This document shows, one piece after another, positions 1 through 10,971 of a stretch of DNA of 64,000 nucleotides. The position numbers and the translations under genes were made by a program. Each line of letters opens with the position of its first letter. The stretch's first letter is position 1. The stretch comes from Woronichinia naegeliana WA131. Its GTDB lineage: Bacteria; Cyanobacteriota; Cyanobacteriia; Cyanobacteriales; Microcystaceae. Below the pieces are notes generated by a model. The model ran no database searches and was not told the origin of the DNA. It saw only the letters and a list, made by a program, of their open reading frames with translations. The DNA is taken from positions 7,224,272 through 7,288,271 of the forward strand of contig CP073041.1 in NCBI GenBank assembly GCA_025370055.1, in the 5' to 3' direction.

Positions 1-1
1 C

Positions 2-3000
2 TTGTTGAATGAAGTGACAAGTAGTATGGCCTCAGAGGTTCATGTGCTTTTCGCGGGGGGAATTCACGATGCTTACTCGGCGGCGATGCTGGGGGCCATG
101 ACCGCACCGCTAGTGGCCAAAGGTATTCGAGTGGGAATGTTAATGGGAACGGCCTATCTCTTCACCCAAGAAGCTGTGGTCGGGGGGGCAATTATCCCTG
201 AATTTCAAGCACAAGCGATTCAATGTCATCGTACTGTAACCCTAGAGTCAGGGCCAGGTCATGCCACCCGTTGTGCCGTCACCCCTTTTTCCCAAGAATT
301 TGAAGAAACTCGTCGTCGTTTATTGACAGAAGGGAAATCCAGTGAAGAAATTCGCAATGCCTTAGAAGACTTGAATGTGGGTCGCCTACGGATTGCTTCT
401 AAGGGTTGTAACCGTAATGCCGAAGGGAAAATAGTGGCCGTTCCTTTGGAGCAGCAACGGGCAGAAGGGATGTACATGATTGGGCAAGTGGCCACCCTCC
501 ATGAGCAAATCTTTACCATTAAGGATCTTCATGAGCAGGTCTGTGTGGAAAGCAATCATCTCCTCTTAAAGCAGGAATTACCTCAGCCATCTTCTCCCTC
601 TGGCCAACTCACCCAACCCTCCGATATTGCCATTATTGGCATTGGCACTCTCTTACCAGGTGCTCAAAGTCCAGAGGAATTATGGAGCCATATTCTTGAG
701 AAGAAAAATGCCATTACGGAAATTCCGGCTCATCGTTGGGATTGGCGTTTGTATTACGACTCAGATCGTTCTGCCAGAGACAAGATTTATTCCAAATGGG
801 GCGGCTTTTTAGACGATATTCCCTTTGATCCTCTGGATTACGGTATTCCTCCCAAATCTTTAAAATCCATTGAGCCGATGCAGTTGCTCATTTTGGAGAC
901 AGTGCGTAAAGCTTTGGCCGATGCGGGTTACGAAGACAGAGATTTTGATCGGGAAAATACCTCTGTGATTGTAGGGGTGAGTGGCGGTAGTGCTGACTTG
1001 GGACAACAGTACGGAACTCGTTCAGAAATTCCCCGTTTTGTGGAAAATCCGCCGCCGGAAGTTTGGGATCGATTGCCGGAATGGACAGAGGAAAGTTTTC
1101 CAGGACTTTTATTAAATGTAACAGCCGGTCGTATTGCCAACCGTTTTGATTTTGGTGGGACGAATTGTAGTGTGGATGCAGCCTGTGCTTCTTCCCTTTT
1201 GGCCCTGAAAATGGCCGTGGATGAGTTGGAGTCAGGACGTTGTAATGTGGCGATCGCCGGTGGCTTGGATACTACACAAAGCCCCTTTGCCTATTTTTGT
1301 TTTAGTAAAACGCCAGCCATGTCCCCCACCGGTCAATCCCGACCCTTTGATAAAAATGCCGATGGTATTGTCATTAGTGAAGGTGCTGGTATTGTCGTGC
1401 TCAAACGTCTTCAGGATGCCGAAGCGGACGGCGATCGCATTTATGCTGTGATTAAGAGTGTGGGCAGTTCCAGTGATGGTAAGGCTTTGGGATTAACTGC
1501 GCCCTTGAGTTCTGGTCAACGTCGCGCTCTGCAACGAGCCTATCAAAAGGCAGACTTTTCCCCTGGCACGATCGCCCTCTATGAGGCTCATGGAACCGGA
1601 ACACCGGCGGGAGACAAGGCCGAATTAGAAACCATCAACAATACCCTCGTGGCAAGCGGCAAGGCCCTACCCAAATCCTGTGCGATTGGCTCAGTGAAAT
1701 CTTTGATTGGTCATACAAAAGGTTCGGCTGGTATAACAGGGTTGATCAAAGCTTCTTTAGCTCTCTATCACAAAGTCTTAACGCCCCATGCCAACGTGCA
1801 AAAACCCCTATCCTTGCTGGAAGAAGCAGAAACACCTGTTTACCTTTTAAAAGAAGCTCATCCCTGGCTCCCAAATCCTGATTATCCTCGACGGGCAGGG
1901 GTAAGTGCCTTTGGTTTTGGGGGAACCAATTTCCATGCTGTTCTAGAAGAGTATGACGGCGGCTTACAGGAATCCGTCCTCGGCAGTAATCCTTGGCCGC
2001 AAGAATTATTGGTTTTTCGGGCTGAAAACCGGACAAAACTGATTAGTCAAGTTCAACAGTTGCAACAACAGTTACAGGCAGGAGCCGAGCCTCAGTTACG
2101 GGATTTGGCCTATAGCTATGCCCAACGGGCGCAATCTTTCACGGCCTATCCGATTGGGTTAGCCATTGTGACGGCCAATCTCGGTCAACTTCAAAGCGAT
2201 TTAGCCCTAGCCCTCGATTACCTGAATGGGTCTGAAACCCAGGTCTTACCGCCCCATATTCTCTACGGCGAGAATGCGGCCCCCTCGACCCAACCCATCG
2301 CTTTTCTCTTTCCTGGTCAGGGAGCCCAATATCCTGAAATGGGACGGGAATGGAGTTTGTATCTGCCTGAAGTTCAGGCGGCCCTTGCCTTTGCCGATCA
2401 GCAACTCGCTTCGCACTTTCCCCAACGTTTGAGCCAGTTGATCTATCCTCCTAGTGCCTATTCCGAAGCGGGGGAACGTCAACAACAGGATGTTCTCCGT
2501 CAAACCAATGTGGCCCAACCGGCGATCGGAACTCTGTCGATGGGATTATTCCATTTTCTGAGTCGTCTGGGTTTTAAACCGTCCGTATTGGCGGGTCATA
2601 GCTATGGGGAATACACTGCGCTCTATGGGGCGGGGGTTTATTCTGCCAGGGATTTTCTCAAGCTCTCTGCCATTCGTGGTCAGGCTATGGCTAAAGCGGG
2701 TCAAGATTTTCCAGGAACTATGGCTGCGGTTCAAAGCGATCGCGCTACGGTCGAAAAATATCTTCAAGCGACTCAAGACATTGTTCTGGCCAGTCACAAC
2801 ACCCCCTCCCAGGTGGCCATTGCTGGACAAACCCAAGCCGTTTTAGCTCTGGTAGATCGCCTCAATCAAGAGGGTATTAATGCTCGGACACTGCCGGTTT
2901 CGGGAGCGTTTCATTCTCCCTATATGACCCAAGCCCAGGCCCCCTTAGCTGAGGCCATCAATCGTACAGAGATGCAGCTTCCCCAGATTCCGGTTTACAG

Positions 3001-4447
3001 CAATGTAACGGGGGATATTATGCCTGATGATCTGGAGCGTCTGCGGGGACTCCTGTTAGAGCATCTACTGGATCCCGTAGAATTTGTGAAAGAAATTACC
3101 ACGATGTATGAGCAGGGAGTCCGTACTTTTGTAGAAGTGGGGCCGCGTTCGATCCTTAGCAATCTGAGTCGCCAAATTTTGGCAGAACGGGATCACACGA
3201 TTGTTGCCTTAGATGCTGGCGGCAGTGATCTGCGAGGATTGCTAGTGGGTCTGGGTAATTTGTTTGTTCGAGGCATTGATTTTAACGTGACAGCCCTTTT
3301 CCAACATCGTCCGGTTCAATCCTTAGAACTCAATCGTCTCGTTGAGTTAACCCGTAAGCCAGACTTATCGCGCACGACCTGGCTGCTCAATGGTGGTAGC
3401 ATCCGTAAACAGGATGAAGCCGTGGGCTATTCAGGAAAATTACCCCCCCTAACCCTAGAAACTGCCAAGGTAAATCCCACTTCGGTACAAACTACTAGCC
3501 CAACACCGAAACCTGACCAGCCGGTAGGAACAGCCCCAGTTCCAACGGTGAGCAATATCAGCCCAACCAACCACAAATTCCCTGCTTTTTCTGTTCATTC
3601 CAACCCAGCTTCCCTGCCAATTTCGGCGGACAACACTACAATTTCTGATCAAGCTTCTCTTCCCCTCAGCCATTACCCGATGAATCAACCAAATTATCCT
3701 GACAATTTTCCGCCTCACCATTCCTACAACCCTGGTCAGGAAGCCTTGATGGCTTATCAGTCCTATCAGGAAACCATGCGACATTTTCTGGTTTTACAGG
3801 AACGGGTAATGGCTCATTTCCTCACAGGAATGCCGGCTGCTGCCCCAATGCCCGGTAATAGTTGGCGCAGTATGCCCGTCAGTAATGCGGCCCCGATGAT
3901 TGCTCCCCAACCTAGTCCGGCCGTTAATGGTGGTCATCGAGATGGTTCTGCGCCTCCAGCCCATCACCTTACTGTACCTGCCGGTTTACGCCCGATTCCT
4001 GCTCCCATAGAAACCGTCAGTACACCTCCCCCCGTCCCCCCGTCCCCCCCTCTCCCCGTATCGCCCCCAACTCCAGCGATCGTGAGCCAACCCACCGCTA
4101 GTGCAGCAACCGTTGTCCCTACGACCGACCATGCTTCAACCCTGGATCGGGCTTCTTTAACAGAAATACTGTTGAATTTAGTCAGCGATCGCACGGGTTA
4201 TCCCACCGATTTATTAAAACTGGATCAGGATTTAGAGGCGGAATTAGGGATTGATTCCATTAAGCGAGTTGAAATTCTAGGCGCGTTACAAGAAGAGTTG
4301 TCGGGGGCGATCGCCGGTCAAGTGCAACAACAAATGGAACGCTTTACCAGTGCTAAATCCCTAGATAATATTCTGGATCAATTATTAGCCCTGATGACCC
4401 AAGGAGCCTCCTCTGGAACTGAGGTCAATGGCTTGGGAAAGCGGTAA
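2..4447 (+). CDS. Type I PKS: PfaD-like enoyl reductase-KS-AT-ACP (5' partial)
   Basis: This is the 3' part of a polyketide/PUFA-type synthase subunit; the frame is open to the window edge, so the true start lies upstream. Residues 1-190 match the C-terminal part of a PfaD-type (2-nitropropane dioxygenase-like) enoyl reductase, with the motif GPGHATRC. A ketosynthase follows at about 207-645 with active Cys near 394 in DAACASS and the two histidines in EAHGTGT and SLIGHTKG. The acyltransferase at about 766-1080 has Ser in GHSYGEY and GAFHSP, which fits malonyl specificity. A Pro/Ser-rich linker leads to one acyl carrier domain with the phosphopantetheine serine in GIDSIKR (about 1416-1422). 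The order resembles cyanobacterial heterocyst-glycolipid or PUFA synthases; I cannot assign a specific hgl name. The next gene begins 14 bp downstream in another frame and may once have been fused to this one. Confidence 0.9.
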   Translation: MLNEVTSSMASEVHVLFAGGIHDAYSAAMLGAMTAPLVAKGIRVGMLMGTAYLFTQEAVVGGAIIPEFQAQAIQCHRTVTLESGPGHATRCAVTPFSQEFEETRRRLLTEGKSSEEIRNALEDLNVGRLRIASKGCNRNAEGKIVAVPLEQQRAEGMYMIGQVATLHEQIFTIKDLHEQVCVESNHLLLKQELPQPSSPSGQLTQPSDIAIIGIGTLLPGAQSPEELWSHILEKKNAITEIPAHRWDWRLYYDSDRSARDKIYSKWGGFLDDIPFDPLDYGIPPKSLKSIEPMQLLILETVRKALADAGYEDRDFDRENTSVIVGVSGGSADLGQQYGTRSEIPRFVENPPPEVWDRLPEWTEESFPGLLLNVTAGRIANRFDFGGTNCSVDAACASSLLALKMAVDELESGRCNVAIAGGLDTTQSPFAYFCFSKTPAMSPTGQSRPFDKNADGIVISEGAGIVVLKRLQDAEADGDRIYAVIKSVGSSSDGKALGLTAPLSSGQRRALQRAYQKADFSPGTIALYEAHGTGTPAGDKAELETINNTLVASGKALPKSCAIGSVKSLIGHTKGSAGITGLIKASLALYHKVLTPHANVQKPLSLLEEAETPVYLLKEAHPWLPNPDYPRRAGVSAFGFGGTNFHAVLEEYDGGLQESVLGSNPWPQELLVFRAENRTKLISQVQQLQQQLQAGAEPQLRDLAYSYAQRAQSFTAYPIGLAIVTANLGQLQSDLALALDYLNGSETQVLPPHILYGENAAPSTQPIAFLFPGQGAQYPEMGREWSLYLPEVQAALAFADQQLASHFPQRLSQLIYPPSAYSEAGERQQQDVLRQTNVAQPAIGTLSMGLFHFLSRLGFKPSVLAGHSYGEYTALYGAGVYSARDFLKLSAIRGQAMAKAGQDFPGTMAAVQSDRATVEKYLQATQDIVLASHNTPSQVAIAGQTQAVLALVDRLNQEGINARTLPVSGAFHSPYMTQAQAPLAEAINRTEMQLPQIPVYSNVTGDIMPDDLERLRGLLLEHLLDPVEFVKEITTMYEQGVRTFVEVGPRSILSNLSRQILAERDHTIVALDAGGSDLRGLLVGLGNLFVRGIDFNVTALFQHRPVQSLELNRLVELTRKPDLSRTTWLLNGGSIRKQDEAVGYSGKLPPLTLETAKVNPTSVQTTSPTPKPDQPVGTAPVPTVSNISPTNHKFPAFSVHSNPASLPISADNTTISDQASLPLSHYPMNQPNYPDNFPPHHSYNPGQEALMAYQSYQETMRHFLVLQERVMAHFLTGMPAAAPMPGNSWRSMPVSNAAPMIAPQPSPAVNGGHRDGSAPPAHHLTVPAGLRPIPAPIETVSTPPPVPPSPPLPVSPPTPAIVSQPTASAATVVPTTDHASTLDRASLTEILLNLVSDRTGYPTDLLKLDQDLEAELGIDSIKRVEILGALQEELSGAIAGQVQQQMERFTSAKSLDNILDQLLALMTQGASSGTEVNGLGKR

Positions 4448-6440
4448 GCCCTCGCTACGTCATGGGAGCCGAACCAGAAGTTTTACCGATCTCGGTTGTG
4501 GCCCCGCTCGCTGGTCTTTTTCTGATTACCGAAGACGAAACGGGGGTTGCTAACTTAGTGGCCCAGGCTTTACAGCAACGGGGAGTTAAAACAGTACTGC
4601 TTTCCCAATCAGTGCTGGCTAATTCTGAACAATTAACCGCTCAAGTAACTGCCTTGGCTGGACAGGGGCCCGTTTCGGGCATTGTGCATTTACTCGGTTT
4701 AAATTCTCATCCTTTACCGGAAAATCTTGCCGACTGGCAAGCCGCAACCCAAGGGCAGATCAAAGGTCTTGTGCAATTGCTTAAACTTTGCGCTCAGGAT
4801 TTACAGGCTGTGGGTAAAGAGGTTTATGCGGTGGTGCTGGGAGCCTCGAATCTGGGGGGTGAATTTGGCCGCAATGGACAATGCCAACCTGGTTCCTTGA
4901 TCGCTGGTGGCCAGACAGGTTTACTCAAAACTTTGGCGGCGGAATGGCCAACGGTGGTGACAAAATCCTTGGACTTTGATCAGGCGGCTCCTGCGGTGAT
5001 TGCGGCTCGCATCCTAGAAGAATTATTGCTGCCAGGTGGACGGATTGAAGTGGGTTATCCTCAAAACACCCGCACGATTTTTCGCAGTTTAGAGATTCCC
5101 CTTACCGACCGGTCGGGAGAACCCTCTCTCAAGCCCACCCAGGATTGGGTGCTGTTGGCAACGGGGGGAGGAACAGGCATTACAGCCCAAATGTTGGCCG
5201 ATCTAGCTCCCCTTGGTTTAACACTGATTTTGACAGGGCGTACGCGAAGCGTGCCTTTGGCATCGCCGGAACCGACTCCTGAGTCAGACCTAACCCAAGG
5301 CATCACCGAGATTGGTCAATTACGAACCCTGATGTTAAACCAGGTGAAAAGTGAAGGAATTATCCCCACCCCTGTCTTAGTAGAACAACGGGTTAAACAG
5401 CTTTTAAAACAACGGAGTTTGCGTCAAAGTTTAGATCACTTACGCACTCTAGGGGCCAAGGTGGAATATCACACCGTTGATAGTCGAGATCCTTCCCAGG
5501 TAGAAGCCTTGTTCAATCATATCTATGGCCACTATGGTCGTTTAGATGCGGTGGTTCATGGGGCGGGCATTATTGAGGACAAGTTACTAGCGGATAAACC
5601 CTTGGATTCCTTTGCCAGAGTGTTTGATACCAAGGTCGATAGTCTCTTTTTATTGAGTCGCTATCTGCGTCCTGAATCCCTTAAACTTTTGGTGTTATTT
5701 AGCTCCATCGCTGGTCGTTATGGCAATCGGGGTCAATCGGACTATGCCACTGCCAATGAGGTGATGAACCGTTTTGCTTGGTATCTAGATCAGCAATGGC
5801 CATCGGTACGGGTTGTTGCTATCAATTGGGGCCCCTGGGATAGTGAAGGCATGGCCTCTGAGGGGGTTAAACGCCAGCTACGAGAACAGGGCATTATTCC
5901 TATTCCCGAAGTAGAAGGCCGACAGTTTTTCCTCAATGAGATCTATTACGGTCGCAAAGGAGAGGCAGAAGTCATTGCTGGGGAAGGCCCCTGGGAAAGT
6001 AAAGAACAGGAACAGGCCCGTTTACGCATTGTCGATCTGGCCCCAAAACTGCCGCCCCGTGCTTTCCCGCTTCTAGAACGTGAGCTTCAACTACAACCGA
6101 ATGGTAGTCTCACCCTCAGTCATCAGTTTTCCCTGCTTAATGACCCATATTTGCGAGATTACTCGCCCCAGGGATTGCCTACCCTTTCACCGGCGATCGC
6201 CTTGGAATGGTTAGCAGAATTGGCCCAGGCTGGTTGGCCGGAATGGAAACTAGCAGAAGTTCGAGATTTTCAAGTCTTGCAGCCCGTCATTTTAGCAGAC
6301 TCCACCGCCTCCCTAGAAGTCATGTTCAAGGAGATCGCCTCTAGTCATAGCAATACAGAATCCATCGAAATTGTAACGGAAATGGTGGCGGTAGAAACTC
6401 AGGCAATTCTCTATCGGGCTGCTGTCAGTTTACGCTACTA

Positions 6441-7571
6441 TACTAAACACGGTCACAGGTTGCGAATTCTAAAAATAAGAGATAATATAATAAAAATAGA
6501 AAAATTAGTCAAGAGGCTGAGAAATGATTAAGTTAGAATTTACAGAAGAAGACAAAAGACTGTTGTCTTACGGTCGGTTTAATCACCCGCATCCTAGAGT
6601 GCAGCTAAAGATGGAAGTTTTATGGCTAAAAAGTCAGGGATTGTCTCATCAAAAAATTGCTCAATTCGCAGGAGTTTCAGTAAATACGGTGACAAGCTAT
6701 ATCCGTGATTATCAAGAGGGCGGGATAGAAAAACTAAAAGAAATAAAATTTAATCGCCCGAAAAGCGAGTTAACAGAGCATCAAGGGACAATTGAGGCAT
6801 ATTTTGAGTCAAATCCACCAGCAGCAATAAATGAAGCAGTAAAAAGAATAGAAGAATTAACAGGAATAAAAAGAAGTCCGACGCAAGTCAGAAAATTTTT
6901 AAAGTCAATAGGAATGAGGTTTCTAAAGGTGGGAACAATTCCATCAAAAGCAGATGTAGAAGCTCAGGATAGCTATAGAGAAAAAGAACTAGAACCAAGG
7001 CTAGAAGAGGCAAAAGCAGGAAAAAGGGCAGTTTTCTTTGTAGATGCCTCTCATTTTGTAATGGGAGCATTTGTAAATTTTATATGGTGCTTCAAGAGGA
7101 TTTTTATTAAGTCACCATCAGGGAGAAAACGTTTTAATGTGTTAGGAGCATTAAATGCAATTACCCATGAAGTAATTATGGTAACGAACAGTTCTTATAT
7201 TACGGGAACTCAGGTTTGTGAACTCCTAGAAAAGATAGCAGAATTAGGACTATTAATACCGATTACGTTGGTATTAGACAATGCTCGTTATCAAAAATGC
7301 CGAATTGTACAGGAGTTGGCAGAATCATTAGGAATAGAGTTACTGTACTTACCTCCTTATTCTCCTAACTTGAATTTAATTGAAAGACTGTGGAAGTTTG
7401 TGAAGAAGAAGTGTTTATACGCAAAATATTATGAAGATTTTACGCAGTTTTCTGCAGCAATTTCAGGATGTCTTGAGGATGCTAACGTAAAATATAAGGA
7501 GGAGCTTGATTCTCTGCTCACCTTACGATTTCAACGCTTTGATAAATCTCAGATTATGAACGTTTGAAGTA
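6441..7571 (+). mobile_element. IS630-family insertion sequence
   Basis: A 1131-bp element flanked by the dinucleotide TA (6439-6440 and 7572-7573), the target typical of IS630/Tc1-type elements. Imperfect terminal repeats start TACTAAACACG on the left and TACTTCAAACG (complement) on the right. It carries one intact transposase. Removing it with one TA restores the PKS reading frame (residues ...RYYLEDLS). Confidence 0.88.
6524..7567 (+). CDS. IS630-family DDE transposase
   Basis: A 347-residue transposase that appears intact. The N-terminus holds helix-turn-helix DNA-binding regions (LSHQKIAQFAGVSVNTV at about 40-55, and a second winged-helix segment). The catalytic DDE triad is visible as FVDAS (near 177), LVLDNAR (near 256) and SPNLNLIERLW (near 290), as in IS630 enzymes. 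It fills almost the whole element and ends 4 bp before the right inverted repeat tip. It is A+T-richer than the surrounding PKS genes, as expected of a recent mobile insertion. Confidence 0.92.
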   Translation: MIKLEFTEEDKRLLSYGRFNHPHPRVQLKMEVLWLKSQGLSHQKIAQFAGVSVNTVTSYIRDYQEGGIEKLKEIKFNRPKSELTEHQGTIEAYFESNPPAAINEAVKRIEELTGIKRSPTQVRKFLKSIGMRFLKVGTIPSKADVEAQDSYREKELEPRLEEAKAGKRAVFFVDASHFVMGAFVNFIWCFKRIFIKSPSGRKRFNVLGALNAITHEVIMVTNSSYITGTQVCELLEKIAELGLLIPITLVLDNARYQKCRIVQELAESLGIELLYLPPYSPNLNLIERLWKFVKKKCLYAKYYEDFTQFSAAISGCLEDANVKYKEELDSLLTLRFQRFDKSQIMNV

Positions 7572-7692
7572 TACCTAGAAGATTTGAGCCTCAGTGCTCC
7601 TGAACCATTAACGGGTGGAGCTAACCTAACCCATTCAGAAATTTATAGCGGCTCCTATGACCTACCGGGTCAACCTTGGCAAAGCCTACAAT

Positions 7693-9294
7693 CTGACTTT
7701 TCCCGTTAAGTCCAAAATCCAGCAATGCAAACTTCTAGAGGCTTTATCTGGCAAGGGTTTGAGTAATGATTCTCTTGACAGGAAAAAAATATTCTGAAGC
7801 CATCATCCCGCTTATCGTTCAAATTTCAAAAACAAAGGATGAAGGGAGTATGAGACTGTAAAATGGAGAAAATCTTAAAGGGCAGGTCAAAAAATGTTGG
7901 AATGGTGGACAAAAAACTTTGCCAGTTGTGAATTGGGAGACGAGAGGCTAAACAATCGTGCCTTCTCGATTGGGAAAAAGTTAAGTGAGGGGTTTGGAAA
8001 AGCCTTATCAGAAGTGTTTAAGGGAGGAAACGAGTTAAAGAGGGCCTATGAATTTTTGGGAATCCGAAAACAGACTTTGTCAAGATAATAGAGCCGCACT
8101 GTGAAATGACAACTGCCGCCGTAGAAGAATATAAGATAATGCTATCAGTCGGAGATACGACCTTCTTAGATTATCGCAATATCAAGGAAAAAAGGGAAGG
8201 GTATGGGCCGACTGGAAAAGGAGGGAATGGATTAATACTGCATAGTGCTTTAGCAATTGAGCCAGAAAAAGGACAAGTATTAGGTTTATTATGGCAAAAA
8301 CTGTGGAATAGGGAGGTAAAAGAAAAGCCCCCAACAGATGAAACGGCGAAGCAGAAAAAAGAAAGACAGAAAGAACAAAGAAAAGCAGCTCGTCAAAGAC
8401 CATTTGAGGAAAAAGAATCCTACAAATGGGTAGAGGCTCTAAACACCTGTGAGAAACAGGTAGAAAGTTCAACGAGGGTAATTCATGTATTTGACAGAGA
8501 AGGAGATGTTTCAGAAGTCTTTGACTCAGTGCGTCAACTCAAGCATACAGGAGTGCTGGTCAGAGCGTCTCATAATCGTAGTTTAGACAAAAATAGTGAA
8601 CGACTTTGGCAACATTTGGAATCAGAACCGATTCGTTTTCATCAAGAAATCGAGATTCCGAGTACAGGAAAAAGAAAAGCACGGAAGGTTAAGCTTGCCG
8701 TCCGATTTTGCTCAGTTAATCTACGAACTCCCTATCGTTTTGATAATCGTGACCCGTTGAATGTCTATGCTGTTTATGCGACAGAAATCGATTGTCCCGA
8801 AGGCGAAACTCCTTTATCTTGGATGCTTCTGACTACAGAAGTTGTTGAGACTATTGAGATGGCTGTCACTATTCTTCGTTGGTACACCTACCGATGGCGG
8901 GTTGAAGAATTTCATAAAGTCCTTAAGTCTGGTTGTCAGAGTGAGCGTTATCGACTTGCCTCTGATGGAATGAAAACTCTTTTGGGTTTTTTAAGTGTCA
9001 TTGCTGTTGAACTTTTACACGTTACTTATCTTCATCGTACCCAGCCCGATGCTCTCGCGATTGAAATTCTTAATCCTCTTCAACTTCAGGTGTTAAAAGC
9101 AGCCGCCTCTCAAAAACTTCCCCCTATTTTGACTGTTGCTTGGGCTGTCGAGTCTGTTGCTTTTCTTGGTGGTTATCTTGAACATCGTCGTAAAACTCCT
9201 CTCGGTATCCAAGTCCTTTGGCGCGGTTGGTTGAAGTTGCATGACCTTTGCCAAGGCTGGCAGCTTGCAATCCGCACTTAACGGGAAAAGTCAG
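7693..9294 (+). mobile_element. IS4-family insertion sequence
   Basis: A 1602-bp element with perfect 19-bp terminal inverted repeats (CTGACTTTTCCCGTTAAGT) and a 10-bp target duplication AGCCTACAAT at 7683-7692 and 9295-9304. This fits IS4-family habits. A second, truncated copy with the same left end lies at 59750-60274. Removing this copy and one duplication keeps the PKS gene in frame. Confidence 0.9.
7894..9281 (+). pseudogene. IS4-family transposase in two frames (-1 shift)
   Basis: The transposase is split into an N-terminal frame (7894-8088; the LGDERLNNR motif is typical of Tn5/IS4 N-termini) and a main frame (8106-9281) with the DDE region: VGDTTFLDY, HVFDREGD, and the C-terminal YTYRWRVEEFHK that supplies the glutamate. 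The two join if one T is read twice, or had been present, in the T5 run near 8053: the alternative frame then reads EFFGNPKTDFVKIIEPH, continuous with the second frame. The 59,951 copy has the same T5 run, so the shift predates separation of the copies. It is either an inherited defect or a -1 frameshift signal. Confidence 0.8.
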
Positions 9295-9581
9295 AGCCTA
9301 CAATCCATTGCTCAGTTGCAAAACCGAGGAGCTAACGCTGAAATCCTCAGTAGTTCTGTGGCCGAATTCCTGCCGACGATGGAGCCACCACAACCGACCT
9401 GGCTTCTTGACCCTCAATGGGTGGATGCAGCCCTACAGTTAGCTCGTATATGGGCAAAAAGCCAATCTCAAACTGTCACTCATGTAGCGCGTTTAGGGGC
9501 AGTGCAAGTTTCCCCCTCTGTCCCTCGTCCGACGACCTTAACCCTGGCCCTGCGAGCAAAAGCGTCGGGGACTGATTCGGT

Positions 9582-10971
9582 GGGTGTGACCTTTAGTTGA
9601 TGAAGGAAAAGAAAAGTGTTAACATGGGATGAAAAGTGACAAAGAGGAAACAATGATGACAGCAAAACTAATTAATGTAGAGGGTTCAAAGATAAAAATA
9701 GAACTAACATTAGAACTCAGTCGTTCAATGTTGGATACAGAAATAAATATTCAAAAAGGCTTAAACGAAGTAGGTTGCATCGCCAGCAAAGAAGCCTTGA
9801 AATATTTAGATACAGATGGTTCACCCTTAAAAATCGGTGAAGAAATCTGGAAGAGTAAGGGAGAGCAACCGAAAGAATATCAAACACCTTATGGTGAGGT
9901 TATAGTGAATCGTCATGTATATCAGCGTTCACCTTTGAGGAAAAACGTATTGCCCCTTAGAAAGAGAAGCAAGGATAATCATAACATCAACGCCATTATT
10001 GGCAAAACAGGTATCCTCAAAAATGTCAGGGATGGCAGGCAAAGAGGTGAAAAATGATTTATTAGAAAATCATGGTAGAAAAGTAGCGCTATCCTATATC
10101 CAAAGATTGAGTGAAGCAGTAGGAAGTGTGGTACAGGCAAAAGAAGAAGCGTGGAGTTATGCCCCGCCCAAGGAGGATAGCCAAATTGCAACAGTGGGAA
10201 TAGGATTAGATGGAACCTGTATGCTGATGTGTGAGGATGGCTACCGTGAAGCAATGGTGGGAACCGTTTCCCTATACGATAGTGAAGGCGAACGTCAACA
10301 TACAATCTATCTAGGTGCGGCACCAGAGTATGGAAAAAAGAGTTTTCTAGAAAGATTAGAAAGAGAAATTGAGCGAGCGAAAAACCGTTATCCAGAGGCA
10401 ACATTGGTCGGGATAGCAGACGGGGCAGAATCAAATTGGAAGTTTTTAGAAAAGCAAACGGAAGAACAGATATTAGATTTCTATCATGCCTCTGGTTACT
10501 TAGGTGCCTTGGCAGAAGCGTTGCATCCGAATACCGTGTCAAAACAAAAAGAATGGTTGACTGAAAATTGTCGAGAACTCAAGCATGAAAAAGGAAAAGC
10601 AGGAGAACTGCTAAATCTGATGAAAGAAGTCAAAGAAGAAAAAAGTCATTCTAAGAATCTTACCGAGAAACTACAAGCGGCGATTACTTATTACGAGAAT
10701 CATCAGCATCAAATGGATTATGCTGAATACATAGAGAAAAAGTATCCGATTGGTTCAGGTGTTACGGAAGCAGCTTGTAAGACGTTGGTCAAACAACGAT
10801 TATGTTGTTCAGGGATGCGATGGAAGGAAAAAGGAGCAGGAATTATTTTGAGCCTACGAGCTTTGGTATTGACCAAGGAACGATGGAGTCAATTTTGGGC
10901 AAAACTTGATCAATATGGGTTCCCTGTAGAACCCTGATTACAACAGCTTTTATCAACTAAAGGTCGCACCC
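9582..10971 (+). mobile_element. ISKra4-type insertion sequence, copy 1
   Basis: A 1390-bp element with 20-bp terminal inverted repeats that differ at one base (GGGTGTGACCTTTAGTTGAT and GGGTGCGACCTTTAGTTGAT) and an 8-bp target duplication GATTCGGT at 9574-9581 and 10972-10979. A second copy on the other strand starts at 60275. Removing it restores the end of the PKS KR-dehydratase gene. Confidence 0.9.
9629..10937 (+). pseudogene. ISKra4-type transposase, frameshifted
   Basis: Two overlapping frames cover one transposase: 9629-10057 (N-terminal part) and the frame ending at 10937 (catalytic part). Typical ISKra4 features are GIGLDGTC, VGIADGAESNW, LDFYHASGYL and the C-terminal IGSGVTEAACKTLV. 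The second frame reads upstream through TYCPLEREARIII, which continues the family's usual sequence, so the break lies near 9930-9950 around the GGAAAAACG run and needs a +1 shift. Whether this is a programmed shift or a mutation cannot be told here, because the matching region of copy 2 is outside the window. Confidence 0.78.
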
